DNA of 9,262 bases from Dehalococcoidia bacterium (GTDB taxonomy: Bacteria; Chloroflexota; Dehalococcoidia; Dehalococcoidales; UBA3254). The position numbers and the translations under genes are program-made. The stretch covers positions 1 through 9,262 of the forward strand of contig JAUYDO010000048.1 of assembly GCA_030691835.1 (NCBI GenBank). Direction: 5' to 3'. The stretch's first letter is position 1; the number at the start of each line of letters is the position of its first letter. The notes beneath the pieces are model-generated. The model was not told where the DNA came from, did no database searches, and saw only the letters and a list, made by a program, of their open reading frames with translations. Shown here in pieces: positions 1-6,539 of this stretch.

Positions 1-21
1 TTTCTAATCGCTCCTTTTCTT

Positions 22-27
22 GGAGGG
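22..27 (+). promoter_or_regulatory. Shine-Dalgarno site that fixes the ribBA start
   Basis: GGAGGG lies 4 bases before the ATG at 32. A possible upstream in-frame TTG at 20 overlaps this Shine-Dalgarno site, so it cannot use it. The ATG at 32 is therefore the better start. Confidence 0.75.
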
Positions 28-31
28 AAGT

Positions 32-1255
32 ATGGGGTTTGCTACTATACTTGAAGCTGTTCAGGACTTAAAAGCGGGTAAGTTCCTCATCATAGTTGAT
101 GATGAAGATAGAGAGAACGAGGGCGACTTGGTGATGGCGGCTGAGAAAATCAACCCTGAAGCCATCAACTTCTTGATAAAGAACGCCAGGGGGCTTATCT
201 GCCTGCCCGTAACCGGCAAACGTCTGGACGAGCTTGGCATACCGTTGATGGTGCAACAGAACACGTCGAGATTTTCCACCGCTTTTACCGTATCCGTGGA
301 AGCGAGACGGAAGGTGAGCACCGGCATCTCTGCCGCGGACCGGGCACAGGCTATCAAGACGGTGATTGACCCGGCGGCAAAGCCGGACGACCTGGTGACG
401 CCGGGGCACATGTTCCCCCTGAGAGCCAGGGAAGGCGGTGTCCTGGTGCGAGCCGGACACACCGAAGCGATAGTTGACATGGCAAAGCTGGCCGGGCTCT
501 ATCCCGCGGGCGTAATCTGCGAAATATTAAATGAAGACGGCTCCATGGCGCGTCTGCCCCAGCTTCAGGCTCTGGCAGATAAGTACGGACTTAAAATAAT
601 AACGATTGCCGACCTTATTGCCTACCGTTTGCGCACCGAGAACCTGGTGCACCGCGTCGCCGAAGCCAAACTGCCCACCAGGTACGGCAAGTTCAGGGCT
701 ATCGCGTACCGTAGCGATGTTGACCCCGCCGAGCACCTTGCCATGATTCTGGGAGAGCTTGACCCCGGTGAGCCGATGCTGGTGAGGGTACACAGCCAGT
801 GCACCACGGGTGACGTCTTTGGCAGCCTGCGCTGTGACTGCGGTGAGCAAATAGACATGGCGATGGAGAGCATAGCCAAGGAGGGACGGGGCATCTTCCT
901 GTACATGAGGCAGGAGGGTAGAGGCATCGGCTTCCATAACAAGATACGCGCCTATGCCCTCCAGGACAAGGGCATGGACACCGTTGAAGCCAATATATCC
1001 CTGGGCTTTGCGCCTGACCTCCGTGACTACGGGGTCGGCGCCCAGATTCTGAGAGACCTGGGCATTCACAAGATACGCCTGCTGACCAATAATCCCAAGA
1101 AGGTGACAAGCCTGGCGGGTTACGGGCTGGAAGTCGTGCAGACAGTGCCCATCGTCGTCAAACCCAACCCGCATAACCGGCGCTATCTTGAGACCAAGCG
1201 GGATAAGCTTGGGCATATGCTGGAATTCCCGGAATCCGCTGACAAGCGTAACTAA
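32..1255 (+). CDS. ribBA: Bifunctional 3,4-dihydroxy-2-butanone 4-phosphate synthase / GTP cyclohydrolase II (RibBA)
   Basis: This cytoplasmic enzyme supplies both precursors of riboflavin. The N-terminal half (about residues 1-200) makes 3,4-dihydroxy-2-butanone 4-phosphate from ribulose 5-phosphate. The C-terminal half (about 205-400) opens GTP to the pyrimidine precursor. In the RibB part, the acidic metal/substrate loop DDEDRENEGD is at 23-32 and is followed by conserved TGISAADRA and GHTEA motifs. In the RibA part, the zinc ligands C257, C268 and C270 occur in the C-x10-C-x-C arrangement, with RQEGRGIG and NNPKK further on. The 407-residue length is normal for RibBA and both halves look intact. 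The start at 32 is preferred over the TTG at 20 because of the Shine-Dalgarno site. The gene is followed after 40 bases by ribH, so the two are probably co-transcribed. The promoter and any FMN riboswitch would lie upstream of the window. Confidence 0.97.
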   Translation: MGFATILEAVQDLKAGKFLIIVDDEDRENEGDLVMAAEKINPEAINFLIKNARGLICLPVTGKRLDELGIPLMVQQNTSRFSTAFTVSVEARRKVSTGISAADRAQAIKTVIDPAAKPDDLVTPGHMFPLRAREGGVLVRAGHTEAIVDMAKLAGLYPAGVICEILNEDGSMARLPQLQALADKYGLKIITIADLIAYRLRTENLVHRVAEAKLPTRYGKFRAIAYRSDVDPAEHLAMILGELDPGEPMLVRVHSQCTTGDVFGSLRCDCGEQIDMAMESIAKEGRGIFLYMRQEGRGIGFHNKIRAYALQDKGMDTVEANISLGFAPDLRDYGVGAQILRDLGIHKIRLLTNNPKKVTSLAGYGLEVVQTVPIVVKPNPHNRRYLETKRDKLGHMLEFPESADKRN

Positions 1256-1259
1256 CAAC

Positions 1260-1283
1260 TCCCTCAAATCTTGATTTGGGGGA
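1260..1283 (+). promoter_or_regulatory. Intercistronic stem-loop just before the ribH ribosome-binding site
   Basis: The arm CCCTCAAATC (1261-1270) pairs with GATTTGGGGG (1273-1282) with one T:G wobble, and T1260:A1283 extends the stem. The innermost pair probably opens to give a CTTG tetraloop. The stem ends 2-3 bases before the ribH Shine-Dalgarno run AAGGGGG (1285-1291). There is no U-tract, so it is not an intrinsic terminator. It could stabilise a processed transcript or tune ribH translation; this role is inference. Confidence 0.5.
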
Positions 1284-1295
1284 AAAGGGGGCGAA

Positions 1296-1769
1296 ATGAA
1301 GACTAATAAACCCAATGAAGGTATGTTGCTCGGGGAGGGGCTGAAGTTTGCGCTGGTGGTATCCCGGTTCAATGATTTCATCACCAGCAGGTTGCTTGAG
1401 GGAGCAAAGGACGCCCTGCACCGTCACGGCGTGAACGAGGAGGATATCGCGTTAACCTGGGTCCCCGGCTCATTTGAAATCCCGCTCATTGCACAGAAGC
1501 TGGCAATGACCAAAAAATATGATGCCGTTATCTGTCTGGGCGCGGTGATAAGGGGCGGCACGCCTCATTTCGAGTACGTGGCGGCAGAGGTGACCAAGGG
1601 CATCGCCCAGGTAAGCCTCGCTACGGGACTGCCGGTTATTTACGGTGTGATTACCGCTGATAATCTTGAGCAAGCGATAGAGCGCGCCGGCACCAAGCAG
1701 GGCAACGAAGGTTTCAAAGCCGCAGTCAGCGGCATAGAAATGGCAAACCTGATAAAGAACATAGGGTAG
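1296..1769 (+). CDS. ribH: 6,7-dimethyl-8-ribityllumazine synthase (RibH)
   Basis: The enzyme condenses the RibB product (dihydroxybutanone phosphate) with 5-amino-6-ribitylaminouracil to form lumazine, the penultimate riboflavin step. In this family it usually assembles into pentamers or 60-mer capsids. Visible family motifs are SRFNDFIT (23-30), WVPGSFEIP (55-63), [14 protein letters not shown] (82-95) with the likely catalytic H91, and [11 protein letters not shown] (129-139). The length of 157 residues is normal. The more usual GV(L/I)TT motif reads GVITA (117-121), a mild variation. The ATG at 1296 has the Shine-Dalgarno run AAGGGGG 4 bases upstream. It lies 40 bases after ribBA in the same orientation and is closed by the terminator at 1906-1940, so it is probably the last gene of a rib operon. 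Riboflavin synthase and RibD are not in the window. Confidence 0.97.
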   Translation: MKTNKPNEGMLLGEGLKFALVVSRFNDFITSRLLEGAKDALHRHGVNEEDIALTWVPGSFEIPLIAQKLAMTKKYDAVICLGAVIRGGTPHFEYVAAEVTKGIAQVSLATGLPVIYGVITADNLEQAIERAGTKQGNEGFKAAVSGIEMANLIKNIG

Positions 1770-1905
1770 ACATCTACCCGGCGCTGAAAGCTCTCATGCC
1801 CTGTTCCCTTAGAAGAACTGAAACGATTACAGTTTGAGGCGGTGTAAAGCAACCACCCCATCTCAATCCGGGATATTTCGTAAATAGCTTTAGGAATCAA
1901 CTCTT

Positions 1906-1940
1906 AGTTCCCATCTCCTTCAAGAGATGGGAACTTTTTT
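1906..1940 (+). terminator. Intrinsic terminator of the riboflavin operon
   Basis: GTTCCCATCTC (1907-1917) pairs perfectly with GAGATGGGAAC (1924-1934) around the 6-base loop CTTCAA, and A1906:T1935 extends the stem. A run of six T (1935-1940) follows directly. It lies 137 bases after the ribH stop. Nothing else recognisable is seen between 1770 and 1905. Confidence 0.87.
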
Positions 1941-1972
1941 ATCTTGTAGACCGAATAAAACGTATACGAGCA

Positions 1973-2001
1973 TTGCCAATAAGTTTTAAAGATAGTAAAA
2001 T
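1973..2001 (+). promoter_or_regulatory. Sigma-70-type promoter for the sigma-54/kinase/activator operon
   Basis: A -35 box TTGCCA (1973-1978, 5 of 6 to consensus) and a -10 box TAAAAT (1996-2001, 5 of 6) are separated by an optimal 17 bases in an AT-rich stretch just after the rib terminator. The expected transcription start is about 2007-2009, only 3-5 bases before the ATG at 2012. The prediction rests on sequence match only. Confidence 0.6.
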
Positions 2002-2011
2002 ATTTATACAG

Positions 2012-3121
2012 ATGACAGACTTCCGCATTGAGCAAATAGCCTCCCAGCGAATGCAGCAGGAGCAGAGACAAATCCTGCGCATGGAGCAGGCTGATTTGCT
2101 GGAAGTGCCGGAGGAAGAGTTCCAGAAGTTCATCGCCGAGGTAGAAAGGAGTCCCCTCTTCCGCAAATTCTACCAGCAGGACAGACTCATCCAGCGCCAG
2201 AGATTCCCCCGCACCGATGTCGCCGCCGGCGTCTTGGAGCTAAAGGAGGAACTGGTGGCGAGCAGTGGCTCAGCCGATGTGGAGTCACTGCTGGAGCACA
2301 AAACGGCGGCAATCCAGAAGATACGGAAGCTGGGTCTGGACAAATTCAAACAATATTTCCTGTTTCCCGAAATGGGCATGACTCCGGAAGAGATAGCGCT
2401 GGACTGCGGCATCCCGGTCGTTGAGGTCGGGGAAATCAACGAGCTTGTTGACGATTTATCCATCATGAGCGAGTTCTATCATCCGTCAGGTCTCAGCTCG
2501 GGTGCCGTCCACTACTCCAGGATAGCGTCCGTGGACAGGGACCATCAGGGCTTCGTGCTGGGCTATTTCTCTCCACTTTTCGCCCGCGGCAGGTATGTAA
2601 TAGATTACCAGAAGTTCGAAGATTTGAGGTCGAGCGGAGCCGTCACGGAGTCCGAAGCCCAGGAAGCACGCAGGCTGTTCAAAAAGCTGGAGCTCATTAA
2701 CAGCCGCAAGAACACGGTGACAGGGATATTGCGGGAAATTGTTGAGCACCAGAAGCTATATCTGGAGTCGGGGAAGGCGCAATCGCTCCTGCCCTTCAGC
2801 CAGAAGGAGCTGGCGGAAAAGCTGGGCGTGGCGCCAAGCTCAGTCAGCCGTGCCATAGGGGGTAAGAGCATAGACACTCCCTGGCACGAAGAAGTCCCGT
2901 TGAAGAACTTCTTCCCCAAGCCCAGACGGTTCAAGAGAGATTTGCTCAAACAGCTTCTTGTAGCCGAGAAAGACCTGACCTCCGATGAGGAGATAAGGGA
3001 ACGGCTTATGGAGAAATTCGGCGTTGCCATCTCCCGTCGCTCCGTAGCCAACCTGAGGCGTGAGCTAAAAATCCCTGCCGGTCACGGGAGAGCCGCTCAG
3101 CAGGTTAAGGAGGCAAGATGA
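2012..3121 (+). CDS. rpoN: Divergent, shortened RNA polymerase sigma-54 factor (RpoN family)
   Basis: This is a 369-residue sigma-54, shorter than the usual roughly 430-480. It would direct RNA polymerase to -24/-12 promoters that need an ATP-driven activator. The N-terminal Gln-rich activator-contact region is recognisable at about 8-50, ending in ERSPLF where typical members have SNPLLE. A short acidic region II follows. The core-binding region is at about 95-250. The DNA-binding helix-turn-helix (FSQKELAEKLGVAPSSVSRA, 262-281) is followed by a KNFFP stretch that corresponds to the usual KYFFS. The RpoN box is present but altered: SRRSVANLRR (341-350) against the usual ARRTVAKYRE. The ATG at 2012 is chosen because conserved region I starts there and the promoter at 1973-2001 overlaps the alternative TTG at 1973. 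It has no Shine-Dalgarno site and may be read leaderless. The stop overlaps the next start by 4 bases (ATGA), indicating an operon. Its partner is the activator at 5048. Confidence 0.88.
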   Translation: MTDFRIEQIASQRMQQEQRQILRMEQADLLEVPEEEFQKFIAEVERSPLFRKFYQQDRLIQRQRFPRTDVAAGVLELKEELVASSGSADVESLLEHKTAAIQKIRKLGLDKFKQYFLFPEMGMTPEEIALDCGIPVVEVGEINELVDDLSIMSEFYHPSGLSSGAVHYSRIASVDRDHQGFVLGYFSPLFARGRYVIDYQKFEDLRSSGAVTESEAQEARRLFKKLELINSRKNTVTGILREIVEHQKLYLESGKAQSLLPFSQKELAEKLGVAPSSVSRAIGGKSIDTPWHEEVPLKNFFPKPRRFKRDLLKQLLVAEKDLTSDEEIRERLMEKFGVAISRRSVANLRRELKIPAGHGRAAQQVKEAR

Positions 3122-5064
3122 GCGTAGTATATACCGAAAAAGATAAGTGCAAGGGATGCTACGCCTGTATCCGCGGTTGCCCGTGCAAGGCAATCAAGGT
3201 AGAGAAGGGACAGGCTGAGGTAATGAAGGAGCGCTGTATCGCCTGTGGCACCTGCCTGCAGGTCTGTGTGCCCAAGGCGAAGCTGGTGGAGAGCGATATC
3301 GGAGTGGTGCGCCAGCTTCTTGCCGAATTCTCCAACGTCATCGCCATCCCGTCATCTTCGTTTCCAGCCGCGTTACCTGAAATGAAGCCCGGGCAGTTCG
3401 TCAGCGCTTTGAAGAAGCTGGGGTTCCGCGAAGTCATGGAGGACGCCTTCGGCGCTGAGCTGGTGTGCCGGGAGTACAGCCGGCTGGCACAGGAGCGAAA
3501 GGGACAGCTCATCCTGACGTCAACCTGCCCGGCGGTGGTCTCCTATATTGAAAAGTATTATCCCCAGCTCGTGGGCAACCTGGCACCGATAGTCTCACCC
3601 ATGATGGCTATGGGCAGGCTCATCAGACAGCGGTACAACCCGGAGGCAAAGGTGGTCTTCATCGGTCCCTGCGTGGCTAAGAAGGCGGAGAACAAGGATG
3701 AGAAGGTCTCCGGCGTGGTTGATGCCGTCCTGACCTTTCCTGAAATCAAGGAGATGTTTGCTGCCGCCGGCATCAGTCCGGCTAATGAAGCGGATGGTCC
3801 GTTCACCGGGCCCAAGCCCTACCTGGGGCGTTTGTTTGCCGCGTCGGGTGGCTTGCTCGAGGCGACCGGTCTATCAGATACTATCCTGCAGCACGACGTC
3901 ATCAACGCTCACGGCAGGGACTACGTGGTGAAAATACTGCGTGAGATAGCACAGGGGGATATCAGTCCCAAGTTCGTGAACCTGTACTTCTGTCATGGCT
4001 GTATAGATGGACCGGTCATTGACAACGAGCTGAGTACCTTCCGCCGCAAGGAGCTGGTAGCCGCCTATGCATCCAGGGAGGCAGACCCGGCGCAGACGCA
4101 GAGAGACCTGGAAAAATATGACGGATTAAACCTGCGGCGGAACTTCAGCGCTCAGAGCGTCCGGTTGCCGACGCCAAGCGAAGAGGAAATACAGAACGTC
4201 CTCAACAAGATGAATAAGGCTCGACCGGAGAACCAGTTCAACTGCGGCTCCTGCGGTTACGGGACCTGCAAAGAACTGGCTACCGCGGTGTGTCAGAGCC
4301 TGGCAGAGGTGAATATGTGCTGGCCCTACGTGCTCCAGCAGTTGAAGGATGCGCAGGAAGGACTGATTCAGGCTGAGAAGCTGACGTCCCTGGGCCAACT
4401 GGCGGCATCAATCGCCCACGAGGTCAACAACCCGCTCGCCGGCGTGCTGGTATATACCCAGTTGCTGACCAAGAAGGTCGAGAGTGATAAATTTAACAGG
4501 GAGACCGCGCTGGGTTATTTGTCCAAGATGGAAACGGAGCTGACGCGCAGTACCAAGCTGATACGCAACCTGCTCGATTTCGCCCGGCAGTCGACGCCGA
4601 GCCTCAGAGAAGTGGACATCAATGAGGTGGTGGGCAGGGCGCTGGACCTCGCCGCGCATTCCGCACAGCTAGCGCATGTACAGGTTGTAAAGGAATTAGA
4701 CACCTCAGTGCCGAGAATTATGGCAGATTTTGACCAGCTTCAACAGGTCTGTGTAAATCTTATCGTCAATGCCATCCAGGCTATGCCAAATGGAGGAACC
4801 CTGACCCTGCGCACCGGTGCTGTGAACGACCAGCTTAAGATACAGGTACAGGACACGGGCTGTGGCATACCCCCGGAGAACATGCAAAAACTCTTTACGC
4901 CCTTTTTTACCACCAGGAAAGAGGTCAAGGGCGTAGGACTGGGGTTGGCGGTGTCTTATGGCATCATCCAGCGCCACAGAGGCAGGATAGATGTGAAAAG
5001 CAAGGAGGGAGAGGGTACTACCTTTACCGTCTATTTACCCATGCGTTATGAAGAGAAAAGCTAA
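3118..5064 (+). CDS. [FeFe]-hydrogenase-like sensor histidine kinase
   Basis: A 648-residue soluble kinase with no membrane segments or PAS domain evident. Domains in order: a two-cluster ferredoxin (C11/C14/C17/C21 and C40/C43/C46/C50); an iron-hydrogenase large-subunit-like domain at about 65-330; a 4Fe-4S domain of the NCGxCGxxxC type (C376, C379, C384, C401); a dimerisation/phosphoacceptor domain with H434 in SIAHEVNNPL; and an ATPase domain with N551, D579 in DTGCGIP and GVGLGL at 605-610. Counterparts of all four H-cluster cysteines are visible: C137 (TSTCP), C185 (PCVAKKAE), and C292 and C295 (CHGC). The first Cys of the catalytic TSCCP motif is Thr136, and the last pair is spaced CxxC rather than CxxxC. 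This points to sensing rather than turnover. Whether the signal is H2, redox state or something else is inference. It starts in a 4-base overlap with the sigma-54 gene behind AAGGAGG (3107-3113) and overlaps the activator gene by 17 bases, so the three are translated together. Confidence 0.92.
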   Translation: MSVVYTEKDKCKGCYACIRGCPCKAIKVEKGQAEVMKERCIACGTCLQVCVPKAKLVESDIGVVRQLLAEFSNVIAIPSSSFPAALPEMKPGQFVSALKKLGFREVMEDAFGAELVCREYSRLAQERKGQLILTSTCPAVVSYIEKYYPQLVGNLAPIVSPMMAMGRLIRQRYNPEAKVVFIGPCVAKKAENKDEKVSGVVDAVLTFPEIKEMFAAAGISPANEADGPFTGPKPYLGRLFAASGGLLEATGLSDTILQHDVINAHGRDYVVKILREIAQGDISPKFVNLYFCHGCIDGPVIDNELSTFRRKELVAAYASREADPAQTQRDLEKYDGLNLRRNFSAQSVRLPTPSEEEIQNVLNKMNKARPENQFNCGSCGYGTCKELATAVCQSLAEVNMCWPYVLQQLKDAQEGLIQAEKLTSLGQLAASIAHEVNNPLAGVLVYTQLLTKKVESDKFNRETALGYLSKMETELTRSTKLIRNLLDFARQSTPSLREVDINEVVGRALDLAAHSAQLAHVQVVKELDTSVPRIMADFDQLQQVCVNLIVNAIQAMPNGGTLTLRTGAVNDQLKIQVQDTGCGIPPENMQKLFTPFFTTRKEVKGVGLGLAVSYGIIQRHRGRIDVKSKEGEGTTFTVYLPMRYEEKS

Positions 5065-6412
5065 AATACTCGTGGTTGATGATGAAGCTATTATCCGGGA
5101 TTCCCTGACTGACTGGCTTACGGATGTCGGTCACCAGGTCTCTTCCTCCGAGAACGGTCATCAGGCTCTGGACATTATTCAGAAAGAGCGACCGGAGATA
5201 GTCATCACCGACCTGGTCATGCCGGGCATCGATGGTCTGGAGCTGTTGAAAAGAATCAAACAGATGTTCCCGGAAATCCAGGTTATCATTATCACCGCTT
5301 ACGGCAGTGTCCCCACCGCGATACAGGCGATGCGGGAGGGTGCCTATGATTACATCGAAAAGCCTTTTTGCCCGGAGAAGGCGGAACTGCTGATTGAGAA
5401 GCTGGTGGAGCGACAGGCATTGCTCGATGAGAACGTGTCCCTGCGCCAGAAGCTCGAAGACAAGTATTCCTTTGAGAACATAATCGCCAAGAGCGCCAAG
5501 ATGCAGCAGGTGATTGACATCATCAAGGTGGTCGCCAGGAGCAACGCCACGGTGCTGGTCACGGGGGAGAGCGGCACCGGCAAGGAGCTTGTGGCACGGG
5601 CGCTCCATGCCCAGAGCTACCGCAAGGACAAGCCGTTCGTCGCCGTCAGTTGCGCCGCCCTGCCGGAGAGCCTGCTTGAGAGCGAGCTGTTCGGGCACGA
5701 GAAAGGCTCCTTCACCGGAGCCTACGCCCAGCGCAAAGGGAAGTTTGAAATCGCCGATAAAGGCACCCTGTTCCTTGACGAGATTGGCGAGATGAGTCCC
5801 AACATCCAGGTGCATCTGCTCAGGGTGCTGGAGGAGAAGGAGTTCGCCAGGGTCGGCGGCAACGAGCCGGTAAAGGTGGACGTCCGGCTCATTACCGCGA
5901 CAAACAAGGATATAAGGAAAGCGGTTGCCGCCGGGCAATTCCGGGAAGACCTATACTACCGCCTGAACGTGGTTTCCATTGAGTTGCCGCCTCTGCGGGA
6001 GAGACGAGAGGATATTCCCCTGCTGGCGGAGTACTTCCTTAGGAAGTTCGCCCGGCAGAACCAGAAGAAGGTCTCCGACTTCAGCCTTGAGGCTGTGGAT
6101 TTTCTCCTGAAGTACGAGTGGCCCGGCAATGTACGCGAGCTTGAAAACGCCATCGAGCGGGCGGTGATTTTGACCCGGAACGCCTATGTGGAAGCTAACG
6201 ACCTGGCACAGGATAACGTTTTGATGACGCACCACAGGGTCAGCTCCGGTAAAAAGATTAGTGACGTGGAAAAGAACCACATCGTACAGGTGCTTATTGA
6301 GACTGGCGGCAACTGCAGTGAAACCGCCAGACTGCTGGGAATCTCCCGCATGACGCTCTATAACAAGATAAGGGCGTACGGGCTTACTGTAAATAAAGTG
6401 GACAGGCGCTGA
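5048..6412 (+). CDS. NtrC-family sigma-54-dependent response regulator (REC-AAA+-Fis HTH)
   Basis: A 454-residue transcriptional activator. The receiver domain (about 5-120) has acidic residues D11/D12, phosphoacceptor D55 (ITDLVMPG), T83 and K105. The AAA+ domain (about 140-380) has Walker A GESGTGKE (173-180), the sigma-54-contact loop GSFTGA (220-225, a mild variant of GAFTGA), Walker B with D244/E245, a sensor motif TATNKD (283-288) and the RxDLYYRLN region around 299-307. The C-terminal Fis-type helix-turn-helix is at about 419-445. All parts needed to remodel sigma-54 holoenzyme look intact. The ATG at 5048 is inside the end of the kinase gene (17-base overlap) with no clear Shine-Dalgarno site, so translation is probably coupled. 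The adjacent kinase is its obvious phosphodonor and the first gene of the operon its sigma factor. A likely target is the -24/-12 promoter at 6477. Enhancer sites were not identified. Confidence 0.95.
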   Translation: MKRKAKILVVDDEAIIRDSLTDWLTDVGHQVSSSENGHQALDIIQKERPEIVITDLVMPGIDGLELLKRIKQMFPEIQVIIITAYGSVPTAIQAMREGAYDYIEKPFCPEKAELLIEKLVERQALLDENVSLRQKLEDKYSFENIIAKSAKMQQVIDIIKVVARSNATVLVTGESGTGKELVARALHAQSYRKDKPFVAVSCAALPESLLESELFGHEKGSFTGAYAQRKGKFEIADKGTLFLDEIGEMSPNIQVHLLRVLEEKEFARVGGNEPVKVDVRLITATNKDIRKAVAAGQFREDLYYRLNVVSIELPPLRERREDIPLLAEYFLRKFARQNQKKVSDFSLEAVDFLLKYEWPGNVRELENAIERAVILTRNAYVEANDLAQDNVLMTHHRVSSGKKISDVEKNHIVQVLIETGGNCSETARLLGISRMTLYNKIRAYGLTVNKVDRR

Positions 6413-6431
6413 ACAAAATAGTTACATGAGT

Positions 6432-6474
6432 AAAGAAGGAGGCTTGCCGATTTTTCGGCAAGCCTCCTTCTTTT
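6432..6474 (+). terminator. Intrinsic terminator of the sigma-54/kinase/activator operon
   Basis: A 16-bp perfect stem, GAAGGAGGCTTGCCGA (6435-6450) with TCGGCAAGCCTCCTTC (6455-6470), encloses a TTTT loop. It is extended by three A:T pairs and followed by TTTT (6471-6474). It begins 19 bases after the activator stop and ends two bases before the -24 element of the downstream sigma-54 promoter. Confidence 0.9.
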
Positions 6475-6476
6475 AA

Positions 6477-6492
6477 TGGCAAGACAATTGCG
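6477..6492 (+). promoter_or_regulatory. Sigma-54 (-24/-12) promoter for the cysteine-module receiver gene
   Basis: TGGCAAG (6477-6483), four bases, then TTGCG (6488-6492) matches the sigma-54 consensus TGGCACG-N4-TTGC(A/T) with one mismatch in each block. The invariant GG (6478-6479) and GC (6490-6491) are separated by exactly 10 bases, the spacing required by sigma-54. The predicted start is near 6503, giving a leader of about 37 bases before the ATG at 6540. Sigma-54 and an NtrC-type activator are encoded just upstream, which strengthens the call. A TATAGT at 6497-6502 could be a -10 box but lacks a matching -35. Confidence 0.75.
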
Positions 6493-6525
6493 TACATATA
6501 GTGTGGAGACTAAGGGTATCCATGG

Positions 6526-6532
6526 AAAGGAG
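6526..6532 (+). promoter_or_regulatory. Shine-Dalgarno site that fixes the start at 6540
   Basis: AAAGGAG is 7 bases before the ATG at 6540. It overlaps the alternative in-frame starts at 6501 (GTG) and 6522 (ATG) in a way that favours 6540. The receiver domain also begins there (MKPILIVEDE). Confidence 0.75.
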
Positions 6533-6539
6533 CAAGAAA

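Noticed and set aside
1..31. Possible FMN riboswitch or end of an upstream gene before ribBA
   Set aside because: Only 31 bases are available; a TAA at 5-7 could end an upstream frame, but nothing supports the choice and no riboswitch motif is visible.
527..1384. 285-codon minus-strand open frame across ribBA and the ribH start
   Set aside because: Lies antisense to two clearly conserved genes, has no recognisable domain and is a coding-strand shadow.
1770..1905. Small gene or RNA between ribH and its terminator
   Set aside because: Only a 13-codon frame without a Shine-Dalgarno site is seen, and no FMN riboswitch or other known RNA motif.
3118..5064. Catalytic [FeFe] hydrogenase
   Set aside because: Proton-relay Cys is Thr136, the L3 cysteine spacing is altered and the domain is fused to a complete histidine kinase, so a sensor fits better.
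5024..5938. 304-codon minus-strand open frame across the NtrC-type activator
   Set aside because: Antisense shadow of a strongly conserved REC/AAA+ gene; the protein has no recognisable motif.
6225..6242. TGAC-N10-GTCA dyad as an activator (enhancer) site
   Set aside because: Only 4-base arms, inside coding sequence and about 270 bases from the predicted start; expected often by chance.
6497..6502. TATAGT as a sigma-70 -10 box for the receiver gene
   Set aside because: No acceptable -35 element at 16-18 bases; the -24/-12 element is a much better match.
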